A DNA stretch of 64,000 nt from Alloscardovia theropitheci (GCF_004332295.1 NZ_RXLP01000025.1:1-64000), one strand, 5' to 3'; positions 23,701 through 31,252 are shown, numbered from the stretch's first letter. Numbers and translations are program-made. Notes: generated by a model from the letters alone, not told the origin.

Positions 23701-24101
23701 GTACGCACCGCACCGACTGCGAAGACTCGACAGTTCGCACTAGCAGTATCCCCATTATGACGTGCAGCATAATTGGTCACGCACTCATTGTTTGCGTTTT
23801 GAATAGCGTTAGCTACGTTTGTATGACTATTGGATGTCAAGACACCGTTTAAGGTGCCGGTCAGTACGTTTTCTACGGTTGTAGCGTTGGCTGGTCCGAA
23901 GTTATCGTTGGACGCCCACACCACGCGCGACGTGTAACCGCCCGTACCGGTAGAGCCACCAGACGAGCCACTACCGCCGTCGGCAGCCAATGCAGCACCC
24001 GCCCACACGGTGGACGCGGTCACTACAAGAGCACCAGACTTCATAGCAATCTGCCTAAGTCTCGTGCTTAAAAGTTTATACTTAGCAAAATGCATGAGCA
24101 T
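20739..24101 (-). CDS. Large LAxTG-anchored isopeptide adhesin
   Basis: 1120 residues. A signal peptide (basic start, then a hydrophobic stretch ending AALAAD) and a Gly/Ser linker lead to an N-terminal domain of about 350 residues. Three or more beta domains of about 150 residues follow, each opening with a similar 'DGK-x-V-x-x-G-x-x-x-x-Y-x-L' segment (KNVFPGQKLEYKLTT, KTVYYGDDVYYRLTL, KSIYKNHQFLYKLDS). This is the pattern of the isopeptide-forming C-terminal domains of antigen I/II (SspB-like) adhesins. The sorting signal is LATTG, followed by a membrane helix and a basic tail. It is element-encoded and controlled by the ATCGATATCGAT operator copy B. The start could also be ATG 24095. An adhesin that promotes mating-pair or host contact is plausible. 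Confidence 0.85.
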   Translation of the reverse strand: MLMHFAKYKLLSTRLRQIAMKSGALVVTASTVWAGAALAADGGSGSSGGSTGTGGYTSRVVWASNDNFGPANATTVENVLTGTLNGVLTSNSHTNVANAIQNANNECVTNYAARHNGDTASANCRVFAVGAVRTDQSRNIADATAGLTQAQWMQAWAQEVGPKTYTHNGVAYNTNARLSSGSTIDGLAARETNGGNRTIVVVVLAADQPKLWDFTPDKSWLTYTNGKWNAVVDNTWSNTTGADTHTVLDGTKLGAAINGTLAAQLGDSLTEFKLVDDYSKADYLFDADNNDIHVYAADVSDDSKPTVNDIVNHGQDVTSQFDITVNGTTVTASMKQAALTSARNNTSAKQYTLLVGGKANFANGKGAAQVRLDSHQAEGSEVTFCADPTTGAAITSHGLLNSGSVSAAGKSKKTNEPYICGYVPPVVKQVIGEASQGGDQASVDGKNVFPGQKLEYKLTTTPTIPQNLTETINTVAFIDQYDQYLQLDKQTIEVLNLTDGSTVTKNDYVLTEDKAAHTFTVTLKPAYVAAHFGAGVQARFQIRFEGTVAKNAPTNREVTNQWTLQLNNSVTPSNTVKNIPVDVTPTKRDETKTGINIDGKTVYYGDDVYYRLTLDAEKLAHSAYKIQRLGMVDKYDSEYLNLIDNQIEVLDSHGQDVTSKFNIQVKNGSVYVFFKTVDTDYLGDTLKGDPQPTDLEAYVTKALDPKTMPSIDQSVLGQKYTVVLPMKVAKVTDGYVVKNTATQITNERTDVTNTVTNPLKDINPRKDVTVNVNGDSVNGKSIYKNHQFLYKLDSSKITGNRAYQQIKNWKIVDKYDTRYDKTTGQWAVYANNNITDDEGNIVIAKGARIDGSGVGAGYFTFTDNNGVFTVEATQAFLDLASGMDANLSWTAYVQMTRTAVSDRVENRFVETLNDTERESNLVWTKTPDQTPAIKLIKYDAASGLTKGDRNTPAEALTRAKNGTRVVFRIINTGSVDLTKITLEDKTIAGNGTVTNLEYPAGWDTLILKPGQWVEVTGTLTGLRTHHTDRGTTTGTPIVPCNVSNNHPFDGTVTGDDKKGGMCYDTPVKATDDWNATTSRLATTGSTIIPFALIAVAAVGLGGAFIIIRKKTAQTTTQDEK

Positions 24102-24179
24102 AATTCCTTTCCCTCACACTCCCCACACAGGGGAGCAGTTTTTGTTATAACAAAACAGAAACACGTTTAAAATGCTTCT

Positions 24180-24228
24180 ACTAGTAATGACACACCTACA
24201 AACACTCCATCGATATCGATGAAAACCC
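24180..24228 (-). promoter_or_regulatory. Shared operator/promoter, copy B (adhesin)
   Basis: TAATGACAC (24185-24193) and ATCGATATCGAT (24209-24220), 15 bp apart, as at 11532-11567 and 25438-25473. The palindrome is about 108 bases upstream of the adhesin start. Confidence 0.6.
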
Positions 24229-24253
24229 AGAAAAGAGAAAAGAATAAAAAATG

Positions 24254-24282
24254 AGGGAGCCCACCAAACAGTGGACTCCCTC
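24254..24282 (-). terminator. Terminator of the coiled-coil gene
   Basis: GAGGGAGCCCAC (24254-24265) pairs with GTGGACTCCCTC (24271-24282) with one mismatch, and a T run follows in the minus direction. Confidence 0.75.
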
Positions 24283-24315
24283 GCAGAGATAGAAGAAAAA
24301 ATGTGTACAACTATT

Positions 24316-25371
24316 CTACCCTATAGCCTGGGAACAATTACCCTGAGCCTCACACGGTGCTTGCGGACGATTATTCATCCATGCTTGCCAATCGAATGAG
24401 CTACCACCTCCATTGTTGTTACTTTGTGGTGCTGGAGTGCTTCCACCACCACGGTTTCCACCGTTGTTGGTGCGTGGTGTGTAGCGTTGCTGGTTGCTGG
24501 TGTATCCGCGTCGAGGAGTAGACGAACGCTGTTGCTGTTGCTGTTGCTGTTGTTGTGTGCGTTGTGCTTCTTCTTGAGCTTTCTTGTCCGCATCCGATTT
24601 CGCTTGAACACTTTGATTAACCTGATCGATAGCACCCTGGACTGGTTCTCCAGCTTTGGTGAGTGTCTCAACGGTGGCATGCTTATCCTCTAACGCTTTA
24701 CGCAGGGCATCGATGAGGGTTTTCAGCGTGTCACGTGTTGCATTATCGGCTACTTTACCCTCAGAGTCAGTATAGGTTTTAGTAGCGGTGTCGAGTTTCG
24801 CCTGGGCAGTATTGCGCGCGTCGGTAAGATCTTTCTTATCTTTTGATGCTTGCACGTTTTTCATCGCGGTCTTTAATTGCTCCGTCTTCGACTTCAGCGC
24901 GCTTGTTTTGGAATCTATGCTTGTCGTGGATGCGCTAAACGAGTCAGTAAAACTGATATTACAGTTCAGTGGTGTAGCTGGGCTGATTTTCTCGTTGACC
25001 AGCTTATGGAACGTGTCGTATGTTTTGGCGTCTGCTACTTGATCCTTGCTGATAATTGTTCGGCTAAGGGTTTCTCCCTCGCCCACAGTTTTCTTATAAT
25101 CCTCATATGTAGCAGAGTATGTCTTGTTCGCATTCTCACACGCGCGGATAGCAGTCGAACGCCTGGTAGCCACACCATAGATAGCTGCCCCCAGGAGTGC
25201 TACAGCTGCTACGCTTGCTGCCACAATCCACAGCACACGACGCTGACGCCTTCTCTTATCGTCTATGACTTTATCATCTATCGAGGTAGTAACCTCATCC
25301 GACGCATCTCCATCAACAGGGTCAATGATGCTTGTCTCTTGAGTTTCGTCATTATCCATAGGCTTGCTCAT
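24316..25371 (-). CDS. Single-pass membrane protein with coiled coil and Gln-repeat
   Basis: 351 residues from ATG 25371, with GGGGAG upstream. An acidic cytoplasmic N-terminus of about 40 residues ends in RRRQRR, followed by a membrane helix (VLWIVAASVAAVALLGAAIYG). The outside part has a long Lys/Asp/Thr-rich coiled coil (about residues 90-250), a tract of ten Gln and a Gly/Asn/Ser-rich tail ending CEAQGNCSQAIG. No enzyme motif or sorting signal is present. It faces outwards beside the adhesin and shares its operator, so a role in the cell surface or mating contact is plausible. Confidence 0.7.
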   Translation of the reverse strand: MSKPMDNDETQETSIIDPVDGDASDEVTTSIDDKVIDDKRRRQRRVLWIVAASVAAVALLGAAIYGVATRRSTAIRACENANKTYSATYEDYKKTVGEGETLSRTIISKDQVADAKTYDTFHKLVNEKISPATPLNCNISFTDSFSASTTSIDSKTSALKSKTEQLKTAMKNVQASKDKKDLTDARNTAQAKLDTATKTYTDSEGKVADNATRDTLKTLIDALRKALEDKHATVETLTKAGEPVQGAIDQVNQSVQAKSDADKKAQEEAQRTQQQQQQQQQRSSTPRRGYTSNQQRYTPRTNNGGNRGGGSTPAPQSNNNGGGSSFDWQAWMNNRPQAPCEAQGNCSQAIG

Positions 25372-25429
25372 AGTGTTTCTTCTCCCCTCATAGGCTTCAC
25401 ACACACTCTCGTGTGTGTTTTCTTATCTT

Positions 25430-25480
25430 TCACTATATAATGACACGTCTTCAACACCACTATCGATATCGATACATTTC
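25430..25480 (-). promoter_or_regulatory. Shared operator/promoter, copy C (coiled-coil protein)
   Basis: TAATGACAC (25438-25446) and ATCGATATCGAT (25462-25473), 15 bp apart. TATATA near 25434-25439 on the minus strand is a candidate -10 element. Confidence 0.6.
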
Positions 25481-25485
25481 CCTGT

Positions 25486-25513
25486 TACTTCTGGTCATCC
25501 TGACCACAAGTCA
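25486..25513. promoter_or_regulatory. Palindromic site, copy 2
   Basis: CTTCTGGTCA-tcc-TGACCACAAG; it matches the site at 18746-18772. Confidence 0.45.
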
Positions 25514-25517
25514 AGGA

Positions 25518-25552
25518 GTGTGTAGGTGGCTCATAATGACGCAGCTACACAC
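25518..25552 (-). terminator. Hairpin downstream of the integrase gene
   Basis: GTGTGTAG pairs with CTACACAC across a 19-nt loop, between the integrase stop and the promoter of the coiled-coil gene. It lacks a clear T tail. Confidence 0.45.
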
Positions 25553-25574
25553 TGTTATGACTATCACTGGTTTA

Positions 25575-26435
25575 TTAGAGGGGTGAGCCGCACATGACTG
25601 CTTGAGTAAGATCACCCGCGTTAGGCAGGTTTATATGCAGGTAGATTTGGGTTGTTTCTACACTCTCATGCCCTAATAGTTTGGAGACCAGGAGGATATC
25701 GTGGGTTGTTTCATACATTTTAGTCGCGTACCTGTGGCGGAGGCTATGCGTGGTATAGCCTTGGTCGAGAACAGCTGTAATATGTTTGGCTATATACGAT
25801 GCTTCAACATGGTTAGCCCACCGTCCTGGGTAGACGAACCCGTATTGATCATGAATATAGCGTGCTAAATCCCTTGCGATAGGAACGACTCTTTCTTTAC
25901 TGCCCTTACCATGTACAAGCAGTAGAGTAGACCCGTTGATAGTAATAAGATCATGAGAATTGACTTGCGCAATCTCACTACGACGCAAACCACATTCCGC
26001 ACCCAACCTTATCATCGCAATAAGTTTCTTATCCCCATGCGCTTTAGCTAACGCATGATGCACTACATTCTCTGGGCACACTCGTGGCAGCGAATGCTCC
26101 TTCTTAATACGAGGCAGTCGTCTGGTTGGATCTACGTCAATAATCTCGTTATCGAGCAAATAATGATAAAACGAGCGAACCGTCGCGAAATAACCTTTAC
26201 GCGTTTCTCTCTTCCACGGCTGAGCCGCAAACACATGCACTAGTAGCTGCTCTGATACATCCAATGGATCACAATCCACCAGGCGTGCAATACTCACTAA
26301 TTTGTAGTATCGTGATTTAATAGTTGTATCAGCGTAACCACTAGCCCTGAGCCACTCTAACCAGCCCTCAGCATAGTCGCGCCACGCCGAAGCTAATATC
26401 AATTTCCTAACCTTAACATTATTCTGTATACTCAT
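25575..26435 (-). CDS. Tyrosine integrase/recombinase
   Basis: 286 residues. An N-terminal SAM-like core-binding domain (residues 15-100) is followed by the catalytic domain. Catalytic residues can be placed: Arg151 (GLRRSE), Lys177 or Lys180 (GKGSKER), His230 and Arg233 (THSLRHRYA), His256 (LLGHESVETT) and Tyr265 (QIYLH). The length is that of XerC/D-like or short phage integrases. It lies about 500 bases from the tRNA-derived attachment site, as usual for an element integrated at a tRNA gene. Its start codon lies within a palindrome (26421-26448), which suggests autoregulation or control by the neighbouring HTH protein. Confidence 0.93.
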   Translation of the reverse strand: MSIQNNVKVRKLILASAWRDYAEGWLEWLRASGYADTTIKSRYYKLVSIARLVDCDPLDVSEQLLVHVFAAQPWKRETRKGYFATVRSFYHYLLDNEIIDVDPTRRLPRIKKEHSLPRVCPENVVHHALAKAHGDKKLIAMIRLGAECGLRRSEIAQVNSHDLITINGSTLLLVHGKGSKERVVPIARDLARYIHDQYGFVYPGRWANHVEASYIAKHITAVLDQGYTTHSLRHRYATKMYETTHDILLVSKLLGHESVETTQIYLHINLPNAGDLTQAVMCGSPL

Positions 26436-26448
26436 AGGTATACAGAAT
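26421..26448. promoter_or_regulatory. Palindromic operator over the integrase start
   Basis: ATTCTGTATAC (26421-26431) and GTATACAGAAT (26438-26448) form a perfect 11-bp inverted repeat spanning the integrase start codon. It lies in the divergent region with the HTH gene. Confidence 0.6.
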
Positions 26449-26574
26449 ATACCAAAAAACTACACCATCAACCTTTCTCACTAATATTTCGTGAATACGT
26501 GTTATTCTATAAGTATTAGTAGGAAAGGAGTACTCCACACAGTATTAAGCGATAGAAAGCAAGAGGAACATAAC

Positions 26575-26796
26575 ATGGCGTCAGAGTTAGATAAGACCAT
26601 CTCGAAGAATGTGCGTATTTATCTTGCTGCACGAGATTGTACACAACGCAAACTTGCGGACTTCATGGGCGATCATCCTATGGTGACAAGCAAAAGAATG
26701 CGTAACCAAATGACATGGCGTGCAGAAGATATTGAAAAAGCAGCGGAGTTCTTCGGTATTGAGCCATCAGTATTAGTCACAGCCCATGACCTCTAA
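26575..26796 (+). CDS. Small XRE-like HTH protein (excision/regulation)
   Basis: 73 residues from ATG 26575 with an AGAGGA site. A helix-turn-helix of the Cro/XRE kind is visible (CTQRKLADFMGDHPMVTSKR, then WRAEDIEKAAEFFGIEP). It is transcribed divergently from the integrase and lies between it and the attachment site. It could repress the integrase through the palindrome at 26421-26448 or act as an excisionase-type factor. Confidence 0.7.
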   Translation: MASELDKTISKNVRIYLAARDCTQRKLADFMGDHPMVTSKRMRNQMTWRAEDIEKAAEFFGIEPSVLVTAHDL

Positions 26797-26900
26797 AGCG
26801 TAATACACGACCACTACAATAATTGAATATAAATTCTACAAACATATAAGCGTCTGTAAGAAATGCATAGAGTCTAACGGTTCGCCGGTAGCTAGGGGAC

Positions 26901-26940
26901 AACCCAGAAGTCCATGGTTCAAATCCATGCCCCGCTACCA
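26901..26940 (+). other. Attachment site: 3' fragment of a tRNA gene
   Basis: The segment has a perfect T arm (CATGG-TTCAAAT-CCATG, 26913-26929), an acceptor 3' strand CCCCGCT (26930-26936), discriminator A and an encoded CCA ending at 26940. The matching 5' acceptor strand (AGCGGGG or similar) is absent about 70 bases upstream, and the D and anticodon arms do not form. It is therefore the 3' end left behind by integration into a tRNA gene, with similarity to actinobacterial methionine tRNAs. The intact tRNA should lie at the other, unseen end of the element. Confidence 0.7.
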
Positions 26941-26944
26941 AAGA

Positions 26945-26968
26945 AAAGCGAACCGTAAGGTTCGCTTT
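26945..26968 (+). terminator. Terminator following the tRNA fragment
   Basis: AAAGCGAACC-gtaa-GGTTCGCTTT, followed by T residues. It is presumably the native terminator of the interrupted tRNA gene, and chromosomal DNA begins here. Confidence 0.8.
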
Positions 26969-27056
26969 TTTCATATCGTGCCTAGTTCTGACGACCTCTT
27001 AAAGATAAGCATAAAAAGAACACGTATTTATACATAACAGCAATGAGGTTCTTGAT

Positions 27057-28010
27057 ATGTCAAGGCGTTCGCTTTTCTCCATTTTTTCACGCAAACGGCT
27101 CTCACGAACACCTCAAACCCCTACTCCCAAGCAATCGTCCGCACCTAAGAAAGTGACCTACACTTCCACAGACCAAGACTTCGTAGATTCTCCTAATCAA
27201 AAGTTTCGCATTGGCGAAGATTGGACATGGTATCACGGCAACTCCTGGTGGCATCAAGCACTGTGGATGATTGTATATACCGTTATTTATTCAATTGCTG
27301 CTGTTTATTCTAAGTTTGTCCTTCATGCGACGATTATAGGCAAGCACAAGCTCAAGCAAGCCCATGGTCAGCCTTATTTTCTGTATCAGAATCACACGCA
27401 ACCATTTGGCGACATCGTTTTCACCGTACTTGAGAATTACCCGCACAAGCTCTCAGCTATTATGGCTCAATCAAATTATGGGATACCTGTTGTAGGAAGT
27501 ATTCTCCATCACTTTGATTTTCTTCCCGTCCCCCTGACAGACAGCCAGCGCATCAAATTTAAAGAAACAATGACACAGCTCGTGGAAGACGGAACTGCTA
27601 TTCAAGTATTTCCGGAAGCACACGTATGGCCTTACACTACACGCATTAGACCATTTTCTACTTCTTCCATGCGATATCCTGTTCGCTACAACACACCGTC
27701 ATTTACTGCAACGACCACATATCAAAAACGCCGTTTTAGCAAAAAGCCAAAGATAACTATCTATATCGACGGACCATTTTATCCACGCTCAGAAACTTCA
27801 CACTCTGAGAATTCGCACTCTAAACCCCAACTACGCGACACGCCTCACAATATCTCAACTATTAACAACGCCGATAGCAATATGGATAAAGTTCAGCTAG
27901 AAGAAGCCCTAAAAGCGAGCCTTCATACCCAAATTATGAGCACTATGCGTAAACGTTCTGAATTATCAACGTACACCTATATCGACTATACTCAGGAAGA
28001 ACAAAGTTAA
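27057..28010 (+). CDS. Acyltransferase (PlsC-like)
   Basis: 317 residues. A basic, Ser/Pro-rich N-terminus and a hydrophobic segment (ALWMIVYTVIYSIAAVYSKF) lead to a PlsC-like domain: NHTQPFGD in place of the usual N-H-x4-D (one residue longer here) and VFPEAHVWPYTTR in place of FPEGTRS. The family transfers acyl groups to glycerolipids or sugars at the membrane. With the similar gene at 30283 and the two GT8 genes between them, it probably makes or modifies a glycolipid or acylated surface glycan. The start has only a weak GAGG site. Confidence 0.75.
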   Translation: MSRRSLFSIFSRKRLSRTPQTPTPKQSSAPKKVTYTSTDQDFVDSPNQKFRIGEDWTWYHGNSWWHQALWMIVYTVIYSIAAVYSKFVLHATIIGKHKLKQAHGQPYFLYQNHTQPFGDIVFTVLENYPHKLSAIMAQSNYGIPVVGSILHHFDFLPVPLTDSQRIKFKETMTQLVEDGTAIQVFPEAHVWPYTTRIRPFSTSSMRYPVRYNTPSFTATTTYQKRRFSKKPKITIYIDGPFYPRSETSHSENSHSKPQLRDTPHNISTINNADSNMDKVQLEEALKASLHTQIMSTMRKRSELSTYTYIDYTQEEQS

Positions 28011-28178
28011 AACTAAAGAACAACTATTCGCCCACATATTTGACAATGATAGTTTCGATACTTTGCAAGTTTAACAAGCTTGCTCAGTATCCGACGAGTT
28101 CAGAAAATCAGATATCATCAAGCAAGTTCCGGCAAGCCCGATCACAGCTCGATACGATTGAGAGATGAAAGAGGACAA

Positions 28179-29015
28179 ATGAGCATTAATCTTCTTTTTT
28201 GCGGTGATGACTATATGCGCCATGGTCTTTTAATCTCTCTCCTTTCAATCTGCAAGCATACTCATGAACCGTTGCATGTGTACGTTCTCACTGCCACTAT
28301 CCCAACCAAGCAGAAAACATATCATGCAATTTCGCAGGATTCCATAGATTTTCTTCAGCATCAGATTCGCTTGACGAATCCTGATAGTTTCGTTCAGCTT
28401 TTCGACATTACCGACATGTTTATGGCAGAAAAGCCCATGGCAAATATGGACACTCGTTTTACTCCATGCTGCATGCTGCGCTTGTGGGCAGATAAAGTTC
28501 CTCAAATTCCAAGTCGCATCCTTTACCTCGATACTGATATCGTCTGCAATAAAAACTTTGATAAGTTTTATGCGCAAAACATTGACAATGTCGAAATCGT
28601 GGGAGTTCTCGACTTTTACGGCTCTTGGTTCTTTAAGAAACGCGCATGGGATATTAAGCGAAACTATATGAATTCTGGCATGTTCCTCTTTAATATGGCA
28701 CGCATTCGAGAAACAGGACTTTTTGCAAAAGCTCGCCGCATGTGCCAGTCACGAACGATGTTTATGCCAGACCAGTCTGCGCTCAATAAGTTAGTTGTTA
28801 ATAAACGCATAGTATCGCGCGATTTTAATGAACAGCATCATCTTCGAAAATCGACCGTGTTCCAGCATTTTTCTACCAAATTACATTTCTTCCCATGGTT
28901 CCATACTCTTACGGTCAAACCGTGGGATGTGAATGCCGTGCACGATACACTTCATCTTACTGCGTACGACGATGTTCTTAGCGAATACGAACGTCTTATT
29001 CCTAGTATGCCTTAA
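28179..29015 (+). CDS. GT8-family glycosyltransferase
   Basis: 278 residues from ATG 28179 with an AAAGAGGA site; the frame is open upstream but the family start (MSINLLFCGDDYMRHG) is here. Features of GT8 are the N-terminal strand, the metal-binding D-x-D in ILYLDTDIV, NSGMFLFNM, and PDQSALN. GT8 enzymes transfer galactose, glucose or related sugars in a retaining reaction. It lies between two acyltransferase-like genes, in a plus-strand group with another GT8. Confidence 0.88.
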   Translation: MSINLLFCGDDYMRHGLLISLLSICKHTHEPLHVYVLTATIPTKQKTYHAISQDSIDFLQHQIRLTNPDSFVQLFDITDMFMAEKPMANMDTRFTPCCMLRLWADKVPQIPSRILYLDTDIVCNKNFDKFYAQNIDNVEIVGVLDFYGSWFFKKRAWDIKRNYMNSGMFLFNMARIRETGLFAKARRMCQSRTMFMPDQSALNKLVVNKRIVSRDFNEQHHLRKSTVFQHFSTKLHFFPWFHTLTVKPWDVNAVHDTLHLTAYDDVLSEYERLIPSMP

Positions 29016-29097
29016 GATAATTTCTTTATAACTACTAGAACTAGCCAGGCAGAGTAATTTACTGCATTACATGTGAGGTACTCTCAAGGAGCGTTTC

Positions 29098-30066
29098 ATG
29101 ACTAATTCGTCTTCAACCGTCGACGTTTTCTATTCGTCCGATGAAAAATTCGTCCCGATTTTAAGCGTCGCATTGACTTCTCTCGTGCTCAACACGACTC
29201 CAAAGCGTAATTACAGTATCCATATACTCGGCCGCGGGATTACTCCGCAATCTGCTCACAAGCTTGAAAGCATTGTTTCTACGTATCCAAATATTTCTAT
29301 GGAAATTCTCGATATGGATCAAACTATTCTCGAGACATTGCAAAAAGATGATAATAAACTGTATGCCGAGGTTGAAGCTATTGAAATGTACTTCCGTTTG
29401 TTCATTTCCCAGCTTTTCCCTCATATCGATCGCGGAATTTATGTAGACGCAGACACCATTTTTGAATCCGATGTCGCCGACCTCTACGATATCGATCTTG
29501 AGGGCAATCTCGTTGGAGCAGTAGGCGATCCAGTGGTTTCTGATCTCGACCCTGATTTGCGCCGTTATGCTACTGCCATGGTTGGCATCAGTCCTGAAGA
29601 TTACGTTAATTCTGGTGTTCTTCTTATGGACTTGGCAGCGTGGAATCAATATAAAGTAGCTGAACACTTTACACAGCTGCTTACTCAATACCATGTTAGT
29701 TCTATCGCACCTGATCAGGATTATCTCAACGCTATGTTTGAGGGGCGCATCAAGCGTCTTCCTTTCTCATGGAATGTGATGATGGCAGCAGGCGTTGAAC
29801 CTCCTGAAGATATTCATTTTATTCATTGGAATCTCGTCAATAAACCATGGAAGCTCACGAGTGCTCCATTCTCTGATCGCTTCTGGTATTATGCTGACCA
29901 ATCGCCATTCGCTGAGCAAGTGCATAACTCCCTAAACGAGTCCACACGAACGCCGGAAGATGACCGTCAGCGTACTGCTTACATGATTGGCAAAGCACGC
30001 GATTTCTCACACAATCCTGTTACATTCCGTTCCTTAAAAGAAAAGGGTGTGAGAGTAAAACTATAA
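29098..30066 (+). CDS. GT8-family glycosyltransferase
   Basis: 322 residues, preceded by a CAAGGAG site. It carries the GT8 D-x-D in IYVDADTIF, then NSGVLLMDLAAW, PDQDYLNAMF and FIHWN near the C-terminus. The sequence is diverged from the preceding GT8, so the two likely add different sugars to the same acceptor. It is followed by a hairpin at 30168-30206 and the second acyltransferase-like gene. Confidence 0.9.
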   Translation: MTNSSSTVDVFYSSDEKFVPILSVALTSLVLNTTPKRNYSIHILGRGITPQSAHKLESIVSTYPNISMEILDMDQTILETLQKDDNKLYAEVEAIEMYFRLFISQLFPHIDRGIYVDADTIFESDVADLYDIDLEGNLVGAVGDPVVSDLDPDLRRYATAMVGISPEDYVNSGVLLMDLAAWNQYKVAEHFTQLLTQYHVSSIAPDQDYLNAMFEGRIKRLPFSWNVMMAAGVEPPEDIHFIHWNLVNKPWKLTSAPFSDRFWYYADQSPFAEQVHNSLNESTRTPEDDRQRTAYMIGKARDFSHNPVTFRSLKEKGVRVKL

Positions 30067-30167
30067 GACGCGCAATGCTTCATCTTTGAAGCGTAATTGA
30101 GACGTTATTATCGTCATAGCTACCCTCGCTTATTCTCAATCGAGATAACTAATCTAGATAACTATGT

Positions 30168-30206
30168 GTTAGGCGTTCTATACATTATCTGTGTAGAACG
30201 CCTAAC
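30168..30206 (+). terminator. 13-bp perfect hairpin after the GT8 gene
   Basis: GTTAGGCGTTCTA (30168-30180) pairs with TAGAACGCCTAAC (30194-30206). There is no strong T run, so it may attenuate rather than fully stop transcription. Confidence 0.6.
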
Positions 30207-30282
30207 TTATACTCGCCTACCCATTACGGACCAATTATCTATTCGCTGCACTTATTCATACCGTTCGATGTATAGTAGGCAT

Positions 30283-31242
30283 ATGTTTATCGGCGGAATT
30301 AAAAGACCAGTTATCGCAAATATCGAAAAGGCTCACAATGACGGCCGATTCAATGACCGCGTTGAGATTCATGATCCTGTCATTCACAAAGAGGATCGTA
30401 CACAATTAACTCTTAACCATTTGCGTTATGTGCGAACTTTCCGTTATCGCATTAATAATCGAGTTGCGCGCTCTCTTTATAACATTTTCGGCTGGTGGAA
30501 TAACCGTACGACACAATTCGTCGGGCTTGAGAATGCTCGTAAAGTTAAAACTGGCGCGATTATTACATCCAATCATTTCAACCCATTGGAGAATCTAACA
30601 GTTCTCCAGGGTATGCGCCGAGCCGGCCATCTGAGAAACTACGTGGTATCCGAGGACTCTAATTTCCTCATGCAAGGTTTTATCGGCTTTATGATGAAGA
30701 ATATCGATACGGTTCCTATCACCAAAAGCCACGATTATCTTTCGCACCAATTCCCGGCTATTATTCGCCAAATCTTGGCTCATAAACGTTTTATTCTGAT
30801 TTATCCAGAAGAACAGATGTGGTTTAATTACCGTCGTCCTCGCCCAAACAAGCACGGGGCTTTCGACTATGCTGCGGAATTCGGCGTGCCAATTATCCCA
30901 TGTTTCACTGAAATTATTGATACTGGAAAACCGGATAAAGAAACAACCGAGTTCAATAAAGTACGCTATGTTTTGCACATTCTTGATCCTATCTACCCAG
31001 ATCCTTCATTATCTGTGGCACAAAACAGCGAAATGATGCGCCAAAAAGATTATGAGCAAAAAGTAGCATGTTATGAGAGCGTCTATGGTAAATCTATCGA
31101 TGCACCATTCTCACTCGATGATATCGCAGGATGGACAGCCGGAGATCCTTCTATAGAACCTCAAGATAGTAACGCCGAAGATAGCAACGACAAAGATAGC
31201 AACGACAAAGTTGATAATCTAGCAAATCCATTTGCTGCTTAG
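30283..31242 (+). CDS. Acyltransferase-like protein with variant catalytic motif
   Basis: 319 residues from ATG 30283. Motif I reads SNHFNPLEN, so the family His is followed at the Asp position by Glu, and motif III is YPEEQMW (compare FPEG). A repeated acidic C-terminal tail (EDSNDKDSNDKV) follows the catalytic domain. TATAGT lies seven bases before the start and could give a leaderless transcript; an in-frame ATG at 30268 is an alternative. Together with 27057 it suggests two acylation steps around two sugar transfers. Confidence 0.7.
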   Translation: MFIGGIKRPVIANIEKAHNDGRFNDRVEIHDPVIHKEDRTQLTLNHLRYVRTFRYRINNRVARSLYNIFGWWNNRTTQFVGLENARKVKTGAIITSNHFNPLENLTVLQGMRRAGHLRNYVVSEDSNFLMQGFIGFMMKNIDTVPITKSHDYLSHQFPAIIRQILAHKRFILIYPEEQMWFNYRRPRPNKHGAFDYAAEFGVPIIPCFTEIIDTGKPDKETTEFNKVRYVLHILDPIYPDPSLSVAQNSEMMRQKDYEQKVACYESVYGKSIDAPFSLDDIAGWTAGDPSIEPQDSNAEDSNDKDSNDKVDNLANPFAA

Positions 31243-31252
31243 ACACAATAGA

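Noticed and set aside
26866..26940. Complete tRNA gene
   Set aside because: The 5' acceptor strand matching CCCCGCT is missing and the D and anticodon arms do not fold; only the 3' part is tRNA-like.
26777..26974. Minus-strand frame encoding a GFEPWTSGL-type peptide
   Set aside because: It is a translation of the tRNA fragment; such peptides are common artefacts over tRNA 3' ends.
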